From assembly GCA_014804755.1 (NCBI GenBank), contig JAAUZE010000013.1, positions 1 through 55,770 of the forward strand: 55,770 bases of DNA. The letters run 5' to 3'. The DNA comes from Lachnospiraceae bacterium. GTDB taxonomy: Bacteria; Bacillota; Clostridia; Lachnospirales; Lachnospiraceae. The first letter of the stretch is position 1. Each line of letters starts with the position of its first letter. Of this stretch, positions 51,680-55,770 are shown in pieces. The position numbers and the translations under genes were made by a program. Under the pieces are notes generated by a model. The model was not told where the DNA came from. It made no database searches and was given only the letters and a program-made list of their open reading frames with translations.

Positions 51680-51803
51680 TTGACAATTTCATATAAGTTT
51701 GCTAAAATAGATTTACATAAAGGTACTGCCGATAGACGGCTAGTCCGAATTTGAGCAAACAAAAACAGTCGCCTTAGTTTTGCGGACCGGGGCGGCTATT
51801 TTT
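51680..51803 (+). ncRNA. Predicted antisense antitoxin RNA of the type I toxin
   Basis: A consensus promoter TTGACA (51680-51685), 17 bases, TAAAAT (51703-51708) would start an RNA near 51715. A terminator follows: AGTCGCC (51767-51773) with GGCGGCT (51791-51797) and then ATTTTT. The RNA of roughly 90 bases runs convergent to the holin-like toxin gene and overlaps its 3' end. This layout is that of type I antitoxins of the txpA/ratA kind. Confidence 0.7.
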
Positions 51804-51900
51804 GTGGTTTATTATTATCCTTGCTTCCTATCGCATATCCGAGTCCGAAGGCTGTCAGGCATAAGCTGATGACCGCTATCAGACCTTCCATTGTCAACAT
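51796..51900 (-). CDS. Holin-like type I toxin, 34 aa
   Basis: ATG at 51900 after AAGGAGGG. The peptide MLTMEGLIAVISLCLTAFGL continues GYAIGSKDNNKPQK: one membrane helix and a short basic tail. This matches the small proteins annotated as putative holin-like toxins in Firmicutes and their mobile elements, which damage membranes when overproduced. The stop lies inside the terminator of the convergent antisense RNA, and the leader contains a structure that can hide the ribosome binding site. Confidence 0.85.
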   Translation of the reverse strand: MLTMEGLIAVISLCLTAFGLGYAIGSKDNNKPQK

Positions 51901-51909
51901 TGGCAAAGC

Positions 51910-51970
51910 CCTCCTTTCCCAGATTCCTGCAAGCAGGTTTCTATGTAATCGGAGGGTCACAGTCCCTCCG
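51910..51970 (-). promoter_or_regulatory. Toxin mRNA leader with alternative pairing of the ribosome binding site
   Basis: On the minus strand CGGAGGG (plus 51964-51970) and CCCTCCG (plus 51950-51956) form a perfect 7-bp hairpin. The same CCCTCC can instead pair with the GGAGGG of the toxin ribosome binding site (plus 51910-51916). A small CCTGC/GCAGG hairpin lies between. This gives two exclusive folds, one exposing and one hiding the translation start. Confidence 0.55.
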
Positions 51971-52125
51971 CAGAAGAACTAGCCGCCTACCGTTATGGCA
52001 GCACCCTTATGAATATTTTATCAGAAAATGTCGGGCGCTACAAGATGGTTTCCGGCTTTTTCTTTTTCCACTTGCTAATCCTCCGGTTCAGAGGTAATAT
52101 ACGACACCACGGAAGGAGGGATTGG

Positions 52126-52425
52126 ATGGAAACGGAATCTGCATTGTACCAGCTCATGGGCATCCGCATGAATGGCGTCATGAACGGCATCACAAACAGT
52201 GACGGGCAATACCAAGAGATCATCCGTAGATCGGATGTATATTCCGGCAGGCTGGAAGAAATGGAACTGCCGGAAGAAGTCCGGCTGCTGATTGACCGCT
52301 ACGTCAGCGAACAGAACGCGCTCGGCTCCAGGTATGGGATGCTCGCCTACCTGCTTGGCTTTTCCGACTGTAGGGAGATGCTTTTGGAAAAACGGCTGTT
52401 TACGGAACCGCCACAAATGTCCTAA
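52126..52425 (+). CDS. Small mobile-element-associated hypothetical protein
   Basis: 99 aa from the ATG at 52126, six bases after AAGGAGGG; the frame is open upstream but without support. Sequence METESALYQLMGIRMNGVMN, then a helical charged middle and YGMLAYLLGFSDCREMLLEK. I recognise no named domain; similar small ORFs are commonly found in Firmicute integrative elements. A weak hairpin followed by seven T at 52437-52463 may be its terminator. Confidence 0.65.
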   Translation: METESALYQLMGIRMNGVMNGITNSDGQYQEIIRRSDVYSGRLEEMELPEEVRLLIDRYVSEQNALGSRYGMLAYLLGFSDCREMLLEKRLFTEPPQMS

Positions 52426-52471
52426 AAACACGGGAAAAGGGCTTGAAATGCAGGCTCTTTTTTTCGTTTCC

Positions 52472-52600
52472 TCAATCGTAGTAAAACCGTAGTACCCCGC
52501 CGTCCCAAAAGCCGCACTTTGCCCCGTTTTGCCCCACAAGTGCCGATAAATCCCGGCTGTCCGCTGTGGTGCCGTGGCAGACGAAAAGTATTTTTATCAT
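52472..52600 (-). pseudogene. 5' fragment of low-molecular-weight protein tyrosine phosphatase
   Basis: The ATG at 52600, with AAGGAG upstream, begins MIKILFVCHG, the canonical start of LMW phosphatases, in which the P-loop should continue Cys-x5-Arg. Here the sequence departs right after CHG into TTADSRDLSALVGQNGA and stops at 42 aa. The abrupt change inside the P-loop codons suggests that an element integrated or recombined at this conserved site (plus 52571-52582). Confidence 0.6.
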
Positions 52601-52718
52601 TGTTATCCATCTCCTTAATATGTCGTGAAATGCCCTGCTTTGCAAGGGATTCTGGGAATATGTAAAATATTTATCTGGCTTATCGTCTTGACAAAATATA
52701 GCAAAATGGAGCAAGTTG

Positions 52719-52772
52719 TTACTACCTGTTAGTAGTAAAGTTAGTAGTAAAAGGGCTGTAACTTACTACTAA
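52719..52772. repeat. TTAGTAGTAA direct and inverted repeats
   Basis: TTAGTAGTAA occurs at 52729-52738 and 52741-52750, with inverted TTACTACTAA at 52763-52772 and a partial inverted TTACTACC at 52719. The inner pair can form a 10-bp hairpin just after the DUF4238 gene and may act as its terminator, or the set may bind a regulator. Confidence 0.6.
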
Positions 52773-52777
52773 AGATT

Positions 52778-53995
52778 TTAAGAATCACTTTCTGTCATTT
52801 CAAATATCTTATCTATTACACCCCTATCGTGCCTATTAGTCATTTTCTCTTGCGGTCCCTGATATTCTAATATAGAATCCTCTGTAACCAAAACTCCAGG
52901 GATCGTATAATTCTGCATTCTAGGATTTTGCGTTTCCCTTAATATCCGCGCAGCAGTTTCATATTTCTTCATGCAACACTTCTTATACTTAATTCCACTT
53001 CCACAAACGCAGAAATCATTTCTTCCTAATTTACCCTTTATATCACTAATATAGGTAGACATATACTCATAAGAATGTGCATTCATATCTTTATCCTCAT
53101 CATATAAAAAGACTTCCCTTTTTATTATCCTGTCCTGAATGCTTCCATCACTATATTTCAGTATACATTTTATTGGACTGCATGATTCAAGTGAAACACT
53201 CTTAACTCGCTCTAATTCGCTTTCACTTTTTCCAACGCACTTCACGTAAGAATTCTGAAATATCACATCATTTATTTCATTAACACTATCATCATTTAAT
53301 ACAGAAAACACGTTATCTCCAATATAAGAAGGAACCCTTCCGTTGTAAAATACAATATAAAACTTTGATGTTAATGGTATCAAGATCATTGTTTCTTTCA
53401 TACCTATTTGTCGATTTGAAGCATTTGAAAATCTGTTTTTATACATCAATGCAACAGTAGAAATATACTGATCGCTCAACAAAAAACGTTCTTCCTCATC
53501 AACAATTATTCCACACTTATAATAATTACAAATGGTATTCTTCAATCCGCGAATATAATTAACATCCATTATATTCATAAGCATTCTTTCAACTTTCGTA
53601 TTTTTAGGTTCTTCAGCATCCATTGAATATTCCTGTAACAATGCACCACTGCGAAAATAAAAAAGAAGTACATAGGGAATAATACTTTTAATTGTTTTCA
53701 TAAGTCCAATTATGCTTTGTTTGTTTTCATAACAGTTTTCTATTTCACAAATCAGCCCATCAATTAATGAAAATGCTTTTGATTCAAATTTTGCAAATAT
53801 ATTTTCAATAGTATTTGTTTCAATTCTTGGATGTTCATATACAAAGTTTTGTGACATCGTATTATCAATACGTTTTTTAGATACTAATTTTTTCTCAATA
53901 AACAATTCAAATATCTTATTCTGCCCATCAGAAAAATGCTTTAACACGCCTTGTGAAACATAATGTTGATTTTTTGTAATATTCAGTCCATTCAC
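52778..53995 (-). CDS. DUF4238-type protein with C-terminal SEC-C zinc motif
   Basis: 405 aa, probably starting at GTG 53995 since the family motif KNQHYVSQGVLKHFS should lie at the very N-terminus (residues 8-22). The first ~240 residues follow the DUF4238 pattern, including ILIPLTSKFYIVFYN. A SEC-C motif is at about 335-352 (GRNDFCVCGSGIKYKKCC), a zinc-binding module that recruits partner proteins or nucleic-acid enzymes. It is markedly AT-rich compared with the chromosome around it, a sign of transfer. Similar architectures turn up among accessory and defence genes, but the function is unknown. Confidence 0.7.
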   Translation of the reverse strand: MNGLNITKNQHYVSQGVLKHFSDGQNKIFELFIEKKLVSKKRIDNTMSQNFVYEHPRIETNTIENIFAKFESKAFSLIDGLICEIENCYENKQSIIGLMKTIKSIIPYVLLFYFRSGALLQEYSMDAEEPKNTKVERMLMNIMDVNYIRGLKNTICNYYKCGIIVDEEERFLLSDQYISTVALMYKNRFSNASNRQIGMKETMILIPLTSKFYIVFYNGRVPSYIGDNVFSVLNDDSVNEINDVIFQNSYVKCVGKSESELERVKSVSLESCSPIKCILKYSDGSIQDRIIKREVFLYDEDKDMNAHSYEYMSTYISDIKGKLGRNDFCVCGSGIKYKKCCMKKYETAARILRETQNPRMQNYTIPGVLVTEDSILEYQGPQEKMTNRHDRGVIDKIFEMTESDS

Positions 53996-54013
53996 CCCGC
54001 TTTATATTATTCT

Positions 54014-54240
54014 TTATTTCGATAATATTGCTTTAATATAATTCTTAAATTCAAAAATCTCAGAAGCCTTAACATAATACCCAAGATTTGCCATTATTCC
54101 GGTATGTGTCTCTATTTTCTGCTGAACTGTAGGTATATTTTTCACAATTAAATCTCCCGTAGCATCATATTGTGGTCCAGCAAATAACGTCCCAATAAAT
54201 ATGATTCTACTATTTCCCAAATTCCAATTCTTAATATATA
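54014..54240 (-). pseudogene. 3' fragment of an unidentified gene cut by IS110
   Basis: The frame encodes NSRIIFIGTLFAGPQYDATG, then LIVKNIPTVQQKIETHTG and ends YIKAILSK. It has no ATG or ribosome binding site. It remains open upstream through KNWNLG into the left end of the IS110 element, where a TGA stops it. It ends 18 bases before the DUF4238 gene, so the two were probably one operon. I cannot identify the family from what remains. Confidence 0.55.
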
Positions 54241-54415
54241 AGTGAGGGTTTCAATAGCCTTCACTTTTCTTTATGATGAAGGTGATCGGCTGACGGAATT
54301 TCCAATTGGGACATCACGCCCGTAGACAAATTTGTCAGCCAGCCTTCATTTTCCTTCATTCGATTCAGCAAGTTGGGACAGCTCTCTGCTCCCGTTTAAC
54401 TAAAGAATATGAGTG
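54241..54415 (+). ncRNA. Candidate bridge RNA of the IS110 element
   Basis: IS110-group elements encode a bridge RNA in the non-coding left end that pairs with target and donor DNA. Here a 5' hairpin (GTGA..TCAC, 54242-54263) is followed by a large stem-loop closed by GGCTGAC (54288-54294) and GTCAGCC (54333-54339), with an inner ACGG/CCGT pair and an open internal loop. A second stem-loop GGGA-CAG/CTG-C-TCCC lies near 54375-54393. The arrangement of a 5' hairpin and two looped stems is as expected. Confidence 0.55.
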
Positions 54416-54472
54416 GATTCTGAAGTGCTGGAACCGTTCAAATCACCATTCATACTAAAGGAGGTAATACCC

Positions 54473-55666
54473 ATGATCGCTGTTGGAATTGATATTTCCA
54501 AGTCTAAAAGCAAGGTAGCTGTTCTGAACAGTGATGGCAGTGTCCGTACCAAACCATTTGATGTCCACCATAACTGCCAGGAACTTGACGCACTTGTTGC
54601 TTACATTAAAGAAACAGGGGAACAGCCAACGATCCTTATGGAACCTACAAGCCATTATCATTATCCCGTACTGAAAGTATTACAGGATGCTGCTCTCCCA
54701 GTCTGCCTGATCAATCCCTATCAGATGAAAAAATATGGCGATACAGAACTCAGGAAGGCCAAGACAGATAAGAAAGATGCCCTTCGCATTGCTAAATATG
54801 CTTTGGAAAAATCTTACCTTCTGACACCATACACATCAACTGACCAGAAATTTGAGGACCTTAAGTTCCTCTCCAGACAGTACAGCCAGCGCATCAATAA
54901 TGTAAAATATGCCAAAGTACAGCTTATCAACCTTTTGGATGAAACAATGCCCGGTATTACAGATCTGCTTCCCTTAAAAAGCAGGAACCCTGATAACTGT
55001 GTCCTGCTGCTTTTTATCAAACGCTTTAAATCCTTCGACTATATCAGAAAGATAGGGAAGACGCGTTTCCTGAGCAGTTATGAAACCTTGGTCAGAAAAA
55101 CTACTGACCGTTATGCTGCAAGCAAAGGGCTCGCCATTTATGAACTTGCACTTGGCAGCATAACCACAAGAGGAGACAACTCATTTATGGCGCTTGCTCA
55201 AGAACAATGTGTTGATCTTGTATCACTCGCGCAGAAATCGGCCGATGCTCTCATTCTACAGATGCAGAACATCGCAGAGACCATTCCTGAATATAAAGTG
55301 CTTCGTGCCATGAATGGTGTCGGAGACCGCTTAGGTCCTGTCATTCTGGCTGAAATAGGGGATATCCGCCGTTTCCACAGTGGGAAGGCACTCAATGCCT
55401 ATGCCGGAAACGATGCGCCACCGTATCAGTCAGGTCAGTTTGAGAGCCGGAACCGCCATATATCAAAACGGGGAAATCCGGCTCTCAGAAAAGCATGTTT
55501 TGAGGTCATGCAGGCTCTCAAACTGACGCGACCTCAGGATGACCCTGTCTACCTTTTTCTGCTCAAAAAGGAACAGGAGGGGAAACCGTATAACGTAGCC
55601 AAAATGGCCGGTGTTAATAAGTTCCTCCGGATTTACTATGCCCGTGCAATGGAGCTATATAAGTAA
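54473..55666 (+). CDS. IS110-family transposase (DEDD recombinase)
   Basis: 397 aa from the ATG at 54473, eight bases after AAGGAGG; the frame is open 20 codons upstream without a site. The N-terminal DEDD RuvC-like domain is intact: VGIDISKSKSKVAVL (Asp), ILMEPTSHYHYPV (Glu) and the paired acidic residues in KAKTDKKDALRIA. The C-terminal Transposase_20 domain contains LRAMNGVGDRLGPVILAEIG and the serine region AYAGNDAPPYQSGQF, then RNRHISKRGNPALRKA. It catalyses RNA-guided recombination with its bridge RNA. No disruption is seen, so it may be active. Confidence 0.95.
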   Translation: MIAVGIDISKSKSKVAVLNSDGSVRTKPFDVHHNCQELDALVAYIKETGEQPTILMEPTSHYHYPVLKVLQDAALPVCLINPYQMKKYGDTELRKAKTDKKDALRIAKYALEKSYLLTPYTSTDQKFEDLKFLSRQYSQRINNVKYAKVQLINLLDETMPGITDLLPLKSRNPDNCVLLLFIKRFKSFDYIRKIGKTRFLSSYETLVRKTTDRYAASKGLAIYELALGSITTRGDNSFMALAQEQCVDLVSLAQKSADALILQMQNIAETIPEYKVLRAMNGVGDRLGPVILAEIGDIRRFHSGKALNAYAGNDAPPYQSGQFESRNRHISKRGNPALRKACFEVMQALKLTRPQDDPVYLFLLKKEQEGKPYNVAKMAGVNKFLRIYYARAMELYK

Positions 55667-55770
55667 ATCTGTTTACATTATCATACTTTTCCGACAAATC
55701 CGCAATAACGGGGTTTATTAAGGTTACCCTTTTTCATGGTACAAAATTTATTTTAAAACACTTAAAATCT

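Larger units (their letters stand above)
54232..55745 (+). mobile_element. IS110-family insertion sequence (ends approximate)
   Basis: It comprises a ~230-bp structured 5' non-coding region, one transposase gene and a short AT-rich 3' end. IS110 elements lack clear terminal inverted repeats, so both ends are estimates; the right end may lie anywhere between about 55690 and the window edge. The left end is placed after CT at 54230-54231, where a match to the predicted guide RNA ends. Confidence 0.65.

Noticed and set aside
52075-52539. 154-codon minus-strand ORF
   Set aside because: Antisense to the supported 99-aa gene and without its own start signals.

Overview
The window looks like a chromosomal segment of a strictly anaerobic, fermentative Firmicute of the Lachnospiraceae type. 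The evidence is a complete Rnf ferredoxin:NAD+ oxidoreductase operon, a Na+-translocating decarboxylase operon, ATP-type PEP carboxykinase, a minimal SufBC iron-sulfur system, a chemotaxis CheR, a small S21 protein with basic tail, and strong AGGAGG ribosome binding sites. I see no rRNA, tRNA or CRISPR array. Most genes are on the minus strand, so operons read from right to left.

Layout. 1-8.3 kb: start of pckA, thrC, a spore-cortex-type wall hydrolase with 60-bp repeats, a divergent AP2-like DNA-binding protein, a TetR/ABC transporter operon with a palindromic control region, and an M29 aminopeptidase operon with an ArsR-DUF2087 regulator. 8.5-13.8 kb: GNAT, GH5 endoglucanase lipoprotein, SufB/SufC and a GH25-like protein. 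13.9-20.4 kb: apbE convergent with rnfC-(60-aa small ORF)-rnfD-rnfG-rnfE-rnfA-rnfB; ApbE would attach FMN to RnfG and RnfD. 20.6-24 kb: a YprB-like exonuclease and two accessory genes (one secreted). 24.3-30.8 kb: rpiR, BaiN-like flavoprotein, cmk, ispH, an S1-domain protein and cheR, plus an autoregulated tetR. 31-36.4 kb: a decarboxylase/transcarboxylase operon with two carboxyltransferases, one biotin carrier, OadB and a lipoprotein-OadG fusion. 36.6-45.5 kb: housekeeping genes (two S11 carboxypeptidases, scpB, scpA, metallophosphoesterase, CmpB-like protein, rpsU, alaS). 45.9-48.7 kb: AraC regulator, hexapeptide acetyltransferase and MATE exporter.

48.8-55.8 kb is a mobile-element scrapyard. 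It holds a 3' fragment of a serine recombinase, a RadC-like gene with a purine-only low-complexity tail, a GNAT-type toxin killed by an in-frame stop beside an intact antitoxin, two degenerate direct repeats bracketing that pair, a type I toxin (holin-like, 34 aa) with a convergent antisense-RNA promoter and a Shine-Dalgarno-sequestering leader, a truncated tyrosine phosphatase start that looks like an attachment-site scar, a DUF4238/SEC-C gene, and an IS110-family element whose 5' non-coding region folds like a bridge RNA. The IS110 copy appears to have cut the gene upstream of the DUF4238/SEC-C gene.

Metabolically the core genes fit together: PEP carboxykinase and the biotin-dependent decarboxylase work around oxaloacetate and pyruvate, and Rnf and OadB both couple redox or decarboxylation energy to an ion gradient. 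The less expected items are the small ORF inside the rnf operon, the four-cysteine tail on RnfE, the lipoprotein-OadG fusion, the bridge-RNA candidate and the type I toxin-antitoxin architecture.
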